Shown one piece after another: positions 1 through 12,037 of a stretch of 64,000 bases of DNA; position 1 is the first letter of the stretch, and each line of letters starts with the position of its first letter. Under the pieces are notes generated by a model. The model did no database searches. It was not told the origin of the DNA and worked only from the letters and a program-made list of their open reading frames with translations. A program made the translations under genes and the position numbers. Source of the stretch: Impatiens glandulifera (lineage: Eukaryota; Streptophyta; Magnoliopsida; Ericales; Balsaminaceae); contig NC_061864.1 of NCBI RefSeq assembly GCF_907164915.1, forward strand, positions 8,811,889-8,875,888, read 5' to 3'.

Positions 1-791
1 TGAAAGAGTTGTTAAATTTAAAAAAAAAAAAATTGTATTTGATTAGCACCTAAAAAAATGTTATAAATTGTTGCAAGTCAATCGATTTAAAAACATGAAA
101 CATAAGTTTGAAATTATTATTGCCAATAATTTTTAATTATATGATTTTCACTATTATAAAGCAGTAATATATATATCTGGACTCATAGATTTGTGGATCT
201 TTATGTTATTTGTCTGAAAGATTGAACTTCTTTCTTTATAGAAGCTCTAGAGAGTTCTACTCACTGTTATTTCTTGATGGAGAGAAAGAAACCATTGAGT
301 GTCAACATTTCTTATATACTAAAACATGTGGGCCAAACTTTAATTAAAAAACTCATAACATTAATGGTCCTACCCATATTAATGATTTATCGCATATTAA
401 AAACTTAATGGGCTTTAGGTTTACCTTCTCCCACCGATCATAAGTAATTAATATAACCATTATAAGATAAATTCATAATCATATGGTAACATCATAATGT
501 CATAATTAAGCAAATAAATTAATACAAATCATAGCGTTGTATGTCAATTTATCGACAGAATCCCTTTTATGTATCACATACCAGCTCTTCACATAATGAG
601 ACATTTCATGAAAGTATACATAAGGTCCAACAATAATGTTTTTGTCAAAGACAAAATATCCTGTTTAATTCACATAATTCATTAAGTATATATATACAAA
701 CATAAATAACAGTATTAATGACATTTATATCAGAAACAACAAAACCATGAGCTCAGAGTGTTAAACTCATCATAATTGAACATATACTATA

Positions 792-1121
792 TCATACGTA
801 GTATCTCATAATCCACATACTTTTGACATGTTCATTATATGTCTTGGGGTTCAATTCTTTTGTCAAAGGACTGACCATCATTAATTTGGGGATTATATGT
901 TCAATTAACACTCTTTGTTTCCGAATTTCTTCTTTAACGACGAGATACTTTAATTTCATATGTTTTGCGCCTCTAAAATACATATCGTTTTTAGAAAAGA
1001 AGAGTGATACATAATTATCATAATAAAATTTCAACGGCTTGGCGATAGTGTCGACAAGTCTGAGCCCTGAAATAAAGTTCCGCAGACATAAAGCATGAAG
1101 TGTGGACTCAAAGCTTGCCAT
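792..1121 (-). pseudogene. Copia RNase H C-terminal remnant
   Basis: The 109-residue open frame contains CLRNFISGLRLVDTIAKPLK, YDNYVSLFFSKND, GAKHMKLKYLVVKEE and PLTKELNPKTYNEHV. This is the C-terminal RNase H block of plant copia polyproteins (the family usually reads DPLTKGLPPKTF). Reverse transcriptase is absent upstream, so this is a deletion derivative. The sequence below it (about 540-790) resembles the spacer between polyprotein and 3' LTR in this copia lineage. Confidence 0.75.
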
Positions 1122-1302
1122 TCAGCTTCTTGATTCATTCTTGTGGATTTGGACAGAAGATTCATTTATCAATAATATCTTCTTGCCCTTCCAGACTTTT
1201 CTTAAGTGGTTTTCTTTCAGCTCTTTTCGTACTCATTAGATGTGCAGAATGAATACATGGGCCTTCATCTTGATTGAGCGTTTTTTTTTTAATTCATGCA
1301 CA

Positions 1303-1760
1303 TCTCATTTATCCTTCAGAGTAATATAGTTCATATGAAATGGATTGTACTCTGAGTGTAAGGAATTAAGAATGAACGTTACCAGGAAATTCTCATTAAC
1401 TTTCATTCTCATAATCTTTAACTTTGTTGCTATATTCGTCATTTCAATAATATGCTCATACATAGGACGATAAGTGTCAAACTTAATCGTGGTTAAAATA
1501 CTCATTAGTGTTCCAGCAACTGATTTATCGGCCGAATCAGACTAAGAACACTCTTCCACGAACCTCATGTATTCCTTCGCACTTTCAGTTTTCTTTATTG
1601 TGGTCTACACTCATTCGCATAAACATTAAGCTGAGTCGATTAGATCTCTCTCAGACTTTATGAAAATATATATCTTCAGCACTGCGTATATCAATAATAG
1701 CAGTTGGTTTCTCACTTAAAATGTCAAATCAAGATCCAAAACCCAAGATGAAATTGGACT
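1303..1760 (-). pseudogene. Copia gag (UBN2-type) remnant
   Basis: The longest open piece (1505-1305) reads MSILTTIKFDTYRPMYEHII, then EMTNIATKLK and FILNSLHSEYNPFHMNY. These are the hallmark phrases of the copia gag UBN2 domain. Upstream in the same direction, in broken frames, are stretches resembling DLDLALREEKP, RSNRLSLMFMRMSVE and FVEECSQSESADKSVAGTLMS, also typical of this gag. Stops and frameshifts interrupt the reading, so it is not functional. The piece lies directly upstream, in element orientation, of the RNase H remnant. Confidence 0.7.
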
Positions 1761-3870
1761 TGTTCATACTATTCTAAGAAATTTAGTCTATTAAACTTAA
1801 TAATAAACGTTGTGAATGAAGAGAAATAGGAATATATGCTGCAAAATCTATGCTCACGCATATTAACTTTGATTAACTTAACTTTGATTAAAATATTATC
1901 ATAAGGCGTATATATTAATGTTCTCTTCTGGGTGATACACCAATATACCAACACATGTGATGCCCAACATAATTTTATATAATTGATAATTAAAATACTT
2001 TAATAAGACATATTTGTAATCTTTAGATAGACTAAGTATATACCAAATAAAGTTTATTAATTTACCAACATAATGTTCATAATTATAAAATAATTGATCA
2101 ATCTTGATCGATACATAATATTTTATATATACACGTCAATGTACTCAAGACAAACTTTAATGTCATTCCATTATTAGTATCACATAAACATGAGTAATTG
2201 ATTTTATTTTAATTTAATATCAATATACCTTCTAATTCGGTCACTTTGGTGACTAACAAATTATTCCTAACATATATCAAAATTAAAATAATACCATGAT
2301 TTACAATGAATATATAATAAACTTTTGGTGCTGTCACTTTGATGATTAACAAACCACATTAATTATATCCATGGATAGATTTAAAACTTTATAAATCTTT
2401 TAATAAGGGTCCTCTATTTGAAAATGGAAAAGAGACAATTTTTTTCCTTTTATTCTTAATATTTATATCTATAAATCTTATACTATAGATATCGTATTAA
2501 TCAATAACATAATTTATAAATAATATTATTTATAGTGAATATAATTTTTCTCATCCATTGGTGATTAACAAACCCACTTAATTATATTCATTAAATTTAA
2601 ACGTTATAAATTTAAAATTTTCAAATTGACCTTGCAAAAATGATAAAAAAAATTATTATATTTCATGTTTCATAATAATTAATTAAACCAAACAGTACTT
2701 TATCGTTCATATAGGCTATAGTTACATAAATAAATTATGTATTTTTATTAAATTGCTCAAACCTTTCAATTCTTTCCAAGGATGTAGCAATACATTTATC
2801 TATTAATACATACATCCTATCAATTATAATTGATGAAGAGGAGTGTCATTTAGAGAAATTAAGAGAATACAAGAATGATGTGTATCACGTTATTAGTTGA
2901 AAAAAAAATTATAAGTAAAAAGTAGAAATTTTTTTATTATTTTTACAATTAATTATATTGCGCCACGTCATATTTCTTGCTCATCCCTCTTTCAGTTTCT
3001 TTCGCACAATCCTTTCTTTTAATTGAAAAAAAAAAAGATAACGTGTATCTCTATTCTTTCTTTCTTTCATCAATGAAGCTAACTGTTTATATATTATTAA
3101 TACCTTGATTCATTTCAGCCATATCACATACACAATTACATACTCAGTTAATTGGAAGAGGACAGAACTCATTAATAAGACATAAAAAGTCAAAAGTTTA
3201 TCATTTCCTTGCTGATAACTTTGACTGATATGCTTATCTAATAATAAATTAAATTGAATAATATTATTATTATTATTATTATTATCCAGCATCATCTTCA
3301 CCTTACGGTTTAGCTTCCACTTCCATGAATGTTTCAATTACATAAACTTCAGTAAGCTTTTCTTAATATATATATATATATATATATATGAAACCTTAAT
3401 ATATCATAATTTAGAAAATCATACGTCCTTAAACCAAGCTCTAATTCTACATGAAACATACAACTTAAATTTGAAAACATTATTGTAAATAACCCGATCA
3501 TAAAACAGTAATGCAGATAGTTTGCAAATTTCTAATTTTTATGCTATTGGTTCGAAGATTGAGCTTTCTTTATCAAAAGCTCCAAAAAGTTTTTCTTACT
3601 ACTCTTTGTTGATGGAGTGAAAAAAATCATTATTGAAGAGAACCTTCAAACACCTTCCATAAAAAATAAAAATATATATATATTTGTAATTGTGGGATAG
3701 GTTTTAATTAAATAATATGAATAATTTATCTTATCATATATTAAAAACGTTTTTAATTAATAGGAGTATATATTATAGTATGTTCTCCGATTTGTCGGTT
3801 CCTCCCTAATTATAAGTTTGAGAAAAATAAAAATACAGAGGTTCCCCACAACAGATTTATCTTTCTCTCT

Positions 3871-3890
3871 CACACACACACACACTCACT
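3871..3890 (+). repeat. CA microsatellite upstream of the GH9 gene
   Basis: A run of CA dinucleotides follows a CT-rich stretch in the presumed promoter or leader of the endoglucanase gene. Confidence 0.7.
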
Positions 3891-4067
3891 GTGGCTCCAC
3901 ATTTTTAATTTTGTGATTTCATAATTCATATGTGGGCCGTCTGTCTGTCTGCATTCATCTCCCATACTATACTGTCCTTTCTAATCAATCCAACCAAATC
4001 AATACAAATACAAAAGAATATGTTAACTGCAATTTGAACAAGAAGAAGAAGAAGATAGAGTGAAATC

Positions 4068-5978
4068 ATGAGAGTAATCAAACCCAGAGAAATGGGTGGC
4101 CGAAGGTCCACATCAAAACTATACTCCGGTTGGTTTCTCGTGCTGATTGTCGGTGGGCTGATCATCGTCCTCGCCATACACAAGAACACTAACAACTCCC
4201 ATGTTCCGGTTCCTCCCGGTTTTGTTGACGACGGCGGAAAGTATGCGGAGGCTCTTAAAGTAGCCATGAAGTTCTTCGATGTTCAAAAGTGTAATCTTTT
4301 ATAAGAAATTAATTCGAATCTTGATCATGGGACCTTTATTAATTTATTTAGTATTATTGCATTTGCATTTGCATTTGCAGCAGGGAAATTGTTAAACAAT
4401 GAGATATCTTGGAGGGGAGATTCGGGTCTTAAAGACGGTAGCCAAGCCAATTTAGATCTTTCAAAAGGAATGTATGACGCCGGCGACCATATGAAATTCG
4501 GATTTCCGATGGCTTTCACTGCGACAGTTCTATCATGGGCTATCCTTGAATACGGCAACGAGATGAAAACCCTGAAACAGTTAAAACCCGCTAAAGACTC
4601 TCTAAAATGGATCACCGACTATCTCATCAACGCTCATCCAACCGACAATGTGTTATATATTCAAGTGGGTGATCCAGAAACAGACCATGGATGTTGGGAC
4701 AGACCAGAAAACATGACGCAAAACAGGCCTCTCATTCAAATAAACTCATCTTTTCCAGGAACAGAGGTGGCTGCAGAGACTGCTGCTGCGATGGCATCAG
4801 CCTCGTTGGTTTTTAAGGATGAGGAATCCGGGTATTCGAGGACACTTGTGAAGCATGCGAAACAACTGTTTAATTTCGCCGACGAGTACAGAGGATATTA
4901 CAGTGAGAGCTTCCCGGATTTGCAGAAGTATTATAACTCGAGCGGTTATGGAGATGAGCTGCTTTGGGCGGCTAGTTGGCTTTATTATGCAACCGGAGAT
5001 GAATTCTATTTGGATTACGTTTGTGGGAAAAATGGAAATGATTTTGCTGATTGGGGAATTCCGACATGGTTTAGTTGGGACGACAAGAGAGCTGCAACTC
5101 AGGCACCCCACCCTGTTTTTCCTTCTATTGTCTTAAGAAACAATTCTTACTGATTAATCTCAAGAATACTCTTACTTACATACAGGTATTGTTATCGAGG
5201 ATAAGCTTTTTTGGATCGAGAGAGAACTCGAAAAGTGTCATTAACTACAGGAGAAGTGCTGAGTCGGTTATGTGCAACATCCTCCCAACCTCTCCGGCGG
5301 CCACCACTAGTAGAACTCACGGTGGGTGTTTGAGAAATGGTTCCCCTTCAGGCTCCATCATGACTTTTCAAATAATCTAATTCTTTTGGTTTACATGGTG
5401 CAGGTGGTCTTATATGGGTCTCCGAATGGAATGCGTTGCTGCATCCAATCGGTTCTTCATTTCTAGCTGTGCTTTTCAGTGATTATATGTTCACAGCCCG
5501 TGTTACTAAATTATCATGTCACGGTCACACGTTTTCTCCTCATGATCTTCGAAAATTTGCAATTTCCCAGGTATACAAGATATTGGGTTTTTAATAATTT
5601 GGTATGGCTGAATATTGATAGTTTTTGTGGTGGTGCTTGAAGGCTGATTATGTATTGGGAGAAAATCCGATGAAGATGAGTTATGTTATTGGATATGGTG
5701 ATAAGTACCCTGAATATGTTCACCATAGAGGGGCGTCCATCCCTTCGGATGCGACCACTGGGTGCATGGATGGGTGGAAGTGGTTTGAGTCGACTGAGCC
5801 CAACCCGAATGTAGCTACAGGGGCCGTGGTTGGTGGTCCGTTCTTAAACGAGACGTATGAGGATGTGCGAAACAATTCAAGGCAGGGAGAGGCAAGTACT
5901 TATAATAGTGCTCTCTTGGTTGGGCTTCTATCTGGTTTGGTCATGACCACTTCCTCATTGGTTACTACTTCCTTCTAG
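4068..5978 (+). CDS. Membrane-anchored GH9 endo-1,4-beta-glucanase (endoglucanase 2/10 type)
   Basis: Exons 4068-4290, 4381-5102, 5186-5321, 5404-5570 and 5643-5978 join in frame to 527 aa, close to the roughly 525 aa of Arabidopsis endoglucanase 10 (from memory). A short basic cytosolic tail (residues 1-20) is followed by one membrane span (about 21-38), so it is a type II membrane protein rather than a secreted one. The GH9 fold follows: DAGDH with the nucleophile and base aspartates (107-110), the first GH9 signature with HHRGAS (443-448) and the acid glutamate near 499 in a GEASTYN context where relatives usually have NEP. It should hydrolyse beta-1,4-glucan during wall assembly or growth. 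Oddity: intron 2 (5103-5185) appears to start with GC instead of GT at the conserved family position. The old copia element ends about 270 bp upstream, so part of the promoter may be LTR-derived. Confidence 0.93.
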
Positions 5979-6357
5979 TTTCACCTTAGTGAATCGAAAT
6001 GCCATGTTTTCATTATCATCGTTTCTATGTATCATAATATAAATCTATTATGTATCTTCTGAACTATCTTGGTATTAAGAGTACTTTTACAGATATAACT
6101 ACTTTACATGTACACAACATTTGTTTTATTTAAGATAAATATATTGACTAATTTTGGTTACAAAGCCTTATTTATTATTTAATCTATAAAATATTTGAAT
6201 TTACAACAATTACAATTTAAGATTTTAAAAAGTTAGAATTCATATTTTTAACTGGATCCGATGATACAAACTGTATAATTAGGATTTTTTTTTTCCAGTT
6301 AAATCTCACTGTTTAAAACAGAATTGCATATCTAAAAAGTAAGAGAAATAACACTTT

Positions 6358-6650
6358 GGTCTTTGTTTGAGGAAGTGGTTTTTTGGATTTTGTCTGGGTT
6401 TTATCCAAAAAAACTCTTGTTTGATAAAAGGTAGGAAAAAACTGATTTTTAAAATTTAAAGACTAATTTGTCCTTTGACTTTAGAAGATATGATGTATGT
6501 GAGAGAATGATGGTTTAGAGAGAAGATAAAATTAGAGGGTAGTTTTGGTATTTAAATGATAAAATTATTTGATTTGATAATTGATAAAATGTTTGAGTTT
6601 TGAGATAAAAACTGAGTTTTATCCCAAAAACATCTTCATCAAACGAGGCC
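6358..6650. mobile_element. MITE with imperfect 35-bp terminal inverted repeats
   Basis: The left end reads GGTCTTTGTTTGAGG and the right end, reverse-complemented, reads GGCCTCGTTTGATG. Similarity continues inward through a GTTTTTKGGAT stretch. The flanks share TTT, which would fit a 3-bp target duplication, but that is weak. No coding capacity. The same terminal motif (GYTTGTTTGAT) recurs at other places in the window. The rest of 5979-7700 is AT-rich with no gene seen. Confidence 0.6.
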
Positions 6651-7000
6651 TTTGAGACGGCTTTCATTCAATTTATCTGTTCTAATGGTGATTAGCTCTA
6701 CTTTGTCAACATTAGTTATATATATATATATATATACCCAATTATTATATTAAACTCAAATTTTAGGTATTTTTATTGAATAAAACTCAAACTTTATTTG
6801 AGTTATATGATTCAAACTATCAAACTTTTAATCCTGTAATACATTTTATTAAAACTATATTTTATTAGTTTATTTTATTTGATGTGATATTTTTTTTTAA
6901 AATTATATGCCATTTCACATTTTTTTTAAGATGTGATAAGATAAAAAAAGCACAAAATTTGAGTCTATATAATAATTGAGCCATATATATTATATAAAAA

Positions 7001-7002
<2 letters not shown>

Positions 7003-7053
<51 letters not shown>
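7003..7053. repeat. (AT)n microsatellite
   Basis: About 50 bp of nearly pure AT dinucleotides in the intergenic space between the GH9 and TLDc genes. Confidence 0.9.
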
Positions 7054-7055
<2 letters not shown>

Positions 7056-7759
7056 AACCCTAAATATTCTTCATCTTTCCCCAATAATCTCATCCAAATT
7101 CTCCCTTACCGTCAAAAGAGCAAATATATCTACATGCTCTGTTTGATCTTTCACATTTCATACTCTTAATTAGTTATTTAATTTTCGAGTATTTCAAGTA
7201 AATTATTTCAAGTAAATTGGGTTGTCAAGGAGTTAAAATATAAATTTTGATATTCAATCGAATTCGAATATATATGTGCAAATATGTTCTCAAGCCGACT
7301 AGACTCAATTTACCCCCTAATTCTAACTTCTAACTATAATTATTCTTGAAACGCCCATTTGATACGCTTAATTAATATACCTTATTTACTTAATTATTCA
7401 ATTAATTCAGTAAACTCTCCTTTATATTTAATTTTATTTATAAGTGGTAGCTTATTTGCAGGTATAAAGTATAAACAGAATCAAACTAACCCTTACAAGC
7501 TATTTGGGAAGTAGTCATGAAATTAAAAAGAAAATTGGGAAGTGAATAATGACGTCAGACAAAATAATCTAGATTGCTCCCGAACTGCTACGTGGCAGAT
7601 GTCAATCTAATAAAGTAAAATGACAAGACAAGACAAGACAGGAGGATCCATCATTGACAAGCACTAATAATACAGTTTTGTTATCAGATAGATAGAATTT
7701 CCCTCCGGTGGGAAAATCATATCATACAGCAGATAGAGAGAGAGAGAGAAACAGAGAAG

Positions 7760-9964
7760 ATGGGGGCGTCGGCATCATCTGAACAAGGTTCGCCGGAGCA
7801 GAAAGAGGCTGAGAGTTTAGCAGCATCCCTCGGAGCTCTCCCTATGCTCAAAAAAGCATTCTCCCTCCTCGCCGCCGCCGACGACCACGATCCTCAATCC
7901 AATTCCATCCCCATCGTTTCCCTTCAGGTTTCTTTCTTTCTTTCTTACTAACAATAATAGCCCAGATCTGTTGTTATTATTGCCTTCTACTTCTTCTTCT
8001 AATCGCTTACATGTTTTCGATGCTCTCTTTTTGGGTGGTTTCAGCAATTGTTCACGTTTAAGTCTCACCAAAAATCAAACTCAGGAGGAGGAGGAGGAGG
8101 ATTGAAGAATTTTGACCAACTATTAACTCAACTAGGTCCTTCCATAGTTGACCATTTTTTCTTGGCTAATGCTAATGATCATGATCATGATCATGATGAT
8201 AAAGGAGATGGAATTACTTATGTTCAATTTCTCCGGGGTTATGTGAAATGCTGTGGAAGGTCTTCAACTGCATCATCATTCAATAATCTATTCAGGATAC
8301 TAACAGCTGCAGTTACAAGGGCAGGTCTACCACCAAAACTTGAATTTGAATCAGAGGATACTGATTATAAGATGAGTGGATCATTCACCCCTCATGACAT
8401 CTTACTGTTCCTGTCTCTATGTTGGATTATGTCTTTTGATTCAAAGACACAACAACAAGAAGAAGAGGTTCCTGCTCTTCCAGATTTGGATCACTTACTT
8501 CTATCAGCTGTTGAATCTTGTTCTGAAGAGTCTAACAATGAAACTAACAGCTTTTGGAACTGTGACCTAGATTTAGATCTTCAACTCTCTGCAGGGAAAG
8601 TTCTCTTGTGGGCTCTTAAAACAACACCTAACCTTGCAGATTGTACTGCACAGTTTGTCCATGGGAGACTCCAGAAATCTGTTGAGGTATTTCTATATAT
8701 ATATTTTCATATCATTTCATTCTATAGTTAGTCAGTGTAGTATTAATTATGTAATCTCACTTCTTCCAGGACAAGTCGTCTGAGGTTGATCTTTCCTCAG
8801 AAGCAGATGATAGCAGCAGCAGCAGCAATCTTTTAACAAAAGGAATGGTATGGGCCATTTCACTTACTTTGACAAGCACTTTAAGACAAGAGATTCTGAA
8901 AGCATTCCTCCCGAGCAGCAATAATGCTGATGATGGAAACAACTATGACAGATTAATCTATCGGTTTGTTGCTCCTGTTCTCTTTGCCAATCAAAAAATT
9001 AAAACAATATTGCCCTAGATTGAACAATTCTTAATACTTATGGTTGTTAGGTCATCTGTTCATGGGAAAGGTATGAACAGATTCTGGTCAAACGTTGAGG
9101 GTTATAATGGTCCGACTCTGATTATTCTTGCTGCTCGATTTGAAGATGATGATGATAATGATAATGATGGTGTTACTTCAAAGAGATGTATAGTTGGTGT
9201 CCTTACTAATCAGGGCTTTGAAAACAAGGATACATATTATGGGAGTCAGGGAAGCCTATATGCAATAAGTCCAGCATTTCATGTCTTCTCATCCCATGGT
9301 AATGTTTGTAAATCAGAATCTCTCATAATTCTTCATTTGAACTACTACTGAACAAGTAAAAGTATATATGTGGGCTATGGCAGGTAAGGATAAAAACTTT
9401 GTGTATACACACTTGCATCCTACTGGAAGAGTTTATGAGCCACACCCAAAACCAGTAGGAATAGCATTTGGAGGATCTATTGGAGGGAATGAAAGGATAT
9501 TTATAGATGAAGATTTTGCCAAAGTTACGTTTCGCCATCATGCTGTAGACAAAACGTATCAACACGGTCCCCTTTTTCCTGGACAGGTAAACCTAATCTC
9601 CTTCTTCTAATTCACAAATAAAATAAATAAAAGATGATACCAATTCTATATATGATGCTGCAGGGGTTTCTGGCTGTAGAAGCTGTGGTATCTGAAGTGG
9701 AAGTGTGGGGATTAGGTGGAAGCCATGCTAGAAAATTTCAAAATTCATTCAAGCAGAGGGAAGAACTTTTCACTAACCAAAGACGCAAGGTGATAAATAA
9801 AAGCATAAATAATATTATTCCATCAAAAACTAAAAGAATAATGTGTTTAACCAACAAATTTGCAGGTTGACCTAAAAACATTTGGAAATTGGGAGGACTC
9901 ACCTGAGAAGATGATGATGGATATGATATCTGATCCAAACCATGTTAGGAGGGAGGAGAGATAA
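7760..9964 (+). CDS. TLDc-domain protein (plant TLD nucleolar-protein type, At5g06260-like)
   Basis: Exons 7760-7927, 8045-8686, 8770-8963, 9051-9298, 9384-9586, 9664-9789 and 9866-9964 join in frame to 559 aa. The start MGASASSEQ..EQKEAESLA matches the conserved N-terminus of the plant family and carries a Gly-2 that could be myristoylated (inference). The N-terminal half holds the conserved PSIVDHFF and RGYVKCCGR blocks. The C-terminal TLDc domain (from about residue 290) shows SSVHGKGMNRFWSNVEGY, YAISPAFHVF, YEPHPKPVGIAFGG and AVEAVVSEVEVWGLGG. TLDc proteins are linked to oxidative-stress tolerance and V-ATPase binding in other eukaryotes; the plant role is poorly defined. Low-complexity inserts (poly-Gly near residue 67, HDHDHDHDD near 100, poly-Ser near 282) are lineage additions. 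The leader is rich in GA repeats (7731-7757). Confidence 0.92.
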
Positions 9965-10522
9965 CTAAATGAAAATGGGCATAGATTTCTCCAATTCCAG
10001 CAATGTCAATTACTTGTTAATTGTTCTGGATTATTCTGTCTACAATTTGTCATTTTGACTTGCTGAGTGTAAAGTCCTCCACTTTCTTACTAATACTATG
10101 TGTGAAGTTTCATTGCAACTTCAAAGTTTAAATGTTGCTTTCAACTAGGCTAAATATATGCATCACTTCCAAAATAATGCTGCCCTGCATCATGTGGTAT
10201 AAAGAAGACCCACAGAATTCAAATAAAAACTGGTAAAAGAAACAGGATCAAAGTAGGCATAATAATAATCCCCTTGACTGGATTATTAACAATGTTTTCC
10301 TAAAAAGCAACTGTTCTGTTACTGAGATCTATCCAGTTCCAAATACTAATATTCAAAACCACAAAGGTTGTGCAGAAATAGCTAGAATTGATTGAGGAAA
10401 GTTTAGTTTACACACAATTTAAAGTCACATTATGATATGGGAACACTTTATTATAGAGAGTAAGTTCAAACTATAAGCTGTGCCCAGATCAATCCAATTG
10501 AAAACAATACCAGATAATGTAG

Positions 10523-11779
10523 TTACTGTTTCTTCTCTTCTGCTTTTCTGGGCTGTAAACAAAAAAAGGGAAAAAATAATAATAGTGAGTTATCAAGTTC
10601 ACAAAAGCTAAGCTAAGCTAAGCTAGGATAGGATTGAATATAATAAATTTGAAAGTGAGTTATGCCCATTTATCTCAATTTAGTAACAGTAGTTGCACCT
10701 TTAAAGAAATCTATTCTATAACAAATGGTTATGTATGACCTCTTTCTTGTTTCGGCTGGAAAGAAGCAAAATCTTGAATAACATTTATTTTCTAGTCATA
10801 ATTTATAAGGAAAACTCTCAGTCATCATTTGTGCATTAGAATTTTCTTGGGAATTGAGAAGACTATATATATGACTGGTTTGACATTAGATGAAATGGCA
10901 ATCTATATCCCAAGCTTTATATCCAATAATTAGATGTTTAGATTAACTTATGATAAAATGACAGAGACTGTTGGGGTTCTTTCTCCAGCTATTACAAGAC
11001 AGCTCCAGGGGTATGTAGGAGATTTGAATAACATAATCAAGTTTAAATGTAATGCTGAAGAACATGGGAAGAAAATCAGCACTCCACAAACTTAATAAGA
11101 CAGCAAATTTCAATCTAAATTCAAGAAATGAAAAGGAGTTGGCCAATCTCGAGAAAGAAAGATAGAATCAAGTGAAATTTGTATCCTCACTCCACTCATC
11201 ATTATCTGTCTTGGTGAATATCCAATTCTAGGTCTTCTCATCTTCATCCTAATTTCTTTCTTCTCAACCCTAATTTTCCCTGATAAACTGGCTAGATGTT
11301 TGGTTGGAGCAATCTTGTCAAGATTCTGGTTTCTAGAGCTGGAATTGTGAGCTTAGCTATTCTCCAAAATGCATCAATGATTCAATAAGTGCACGAAATA
11401 GGGAATATGAGATAGAATTTACCTTAGTACCAGGTGCTGGTTGATGAATCTCTTCCTCTGGGATGATAACGGGCCACTTCTCACCAGCTTCCTTGAACAT
11501 TTGCTCGGTCTCAAGTAGCTGACCTTTTTCAAGGATCATGGCCCTGATAGTCTGAGCGGTGGTGGAGGTGGCATCATAAACTTCCTCGACGCCATTGACA
11601 AAAGTAACGACGATCTGTGGCGGTTGTTCGTCTGTTCGGCGCTTCACCAGAAGCTGACAAGCTGGGTTTGATTCCTTGGCCTTGCGAGCGTTACACTGCG
11701 CTAAAAACTCCATACACGCAGCTGTCCGATGATCCAAGGCATTGAACTCTATTTTCACCTTCGACAAGAATTTCAGCAT
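10523..11779 (-). CDS. Mitochondrial large-subunit ribosomal protein mL53
   Basis: Exon 1 (11779-11423) and a tiny exon 2 (10552-10523) are separated by an 870-bp GT-AG intron and join to 128 aa. Exon 2 encodes only PRKAEEKKQ and the stop, easily missed by gene callers. The body, MLKFLSKVKIEFNALDHRT, CNARKAKESNPACQ, VTFVNGVEEVYDAT and AGEKWPVIIPEEE, matches the plant mL53 family, a small thioredoxin-like protein of the mitoribosomal large subunit. It is convergent with the TLDc gene; the 560 bp between them (9965-10522) hold only UTR-like AT-rich sequence. Confidence 0.9.
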
Positions 11780-11987
11780 TTTTCTTGCTTCTCTCTTCTT
11801 TTCTTCTTCTTCCTCCTTCCTCCTGATCTGCCCTATCTAAACTATGCTGTAAAAACCTAGGGCCGGCCATTTTGGCCCTCTATCTTTTTTTAAGGTGACA
11901 AATTGGAGTTCATAATTAAGTATCCTTAATTTCATATATTTTATTTACTAATTTAATTTTCTAAATTTATATCAGAAGCTAGAAGAG

Positions 11988-12037
<50 letters not shown>

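Larger units (their letters stand above)
90..3800 (-). mobile_element. Decayed, internally deleted Ty1/copia retrotransposon
   Basis: On the minus strand a copia gag remnant (about 1760-1303) is followed closely by a copia RNase H remnant (1121-792). Protease, integrase and most of reverse transcriptase are missing between them. Two diverged direct repeats lie outside: about 90-440 and about 3445-3800. They share, in the same order, a GAAACATA-type start, a run ending in AAGCTC, a TTGATGGAG segment and a CATATTAAAAAC segment, which suggests old LTRs. About 1.7 kb between gag and the putative 5' LTR (1770-3440) is AT-rich and shows nothing recognisable apart from a (TTA)n run near 3260 and an AT tract near 3366-3390. 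The coding order is seen directly; calling the outer repeats LTRs is inference. Confidence 0.6.

Noticed and set aside
4797..5111. Minus-strand 104-codon open frame
   Set aside because: Antisense to GH9 exon 2.
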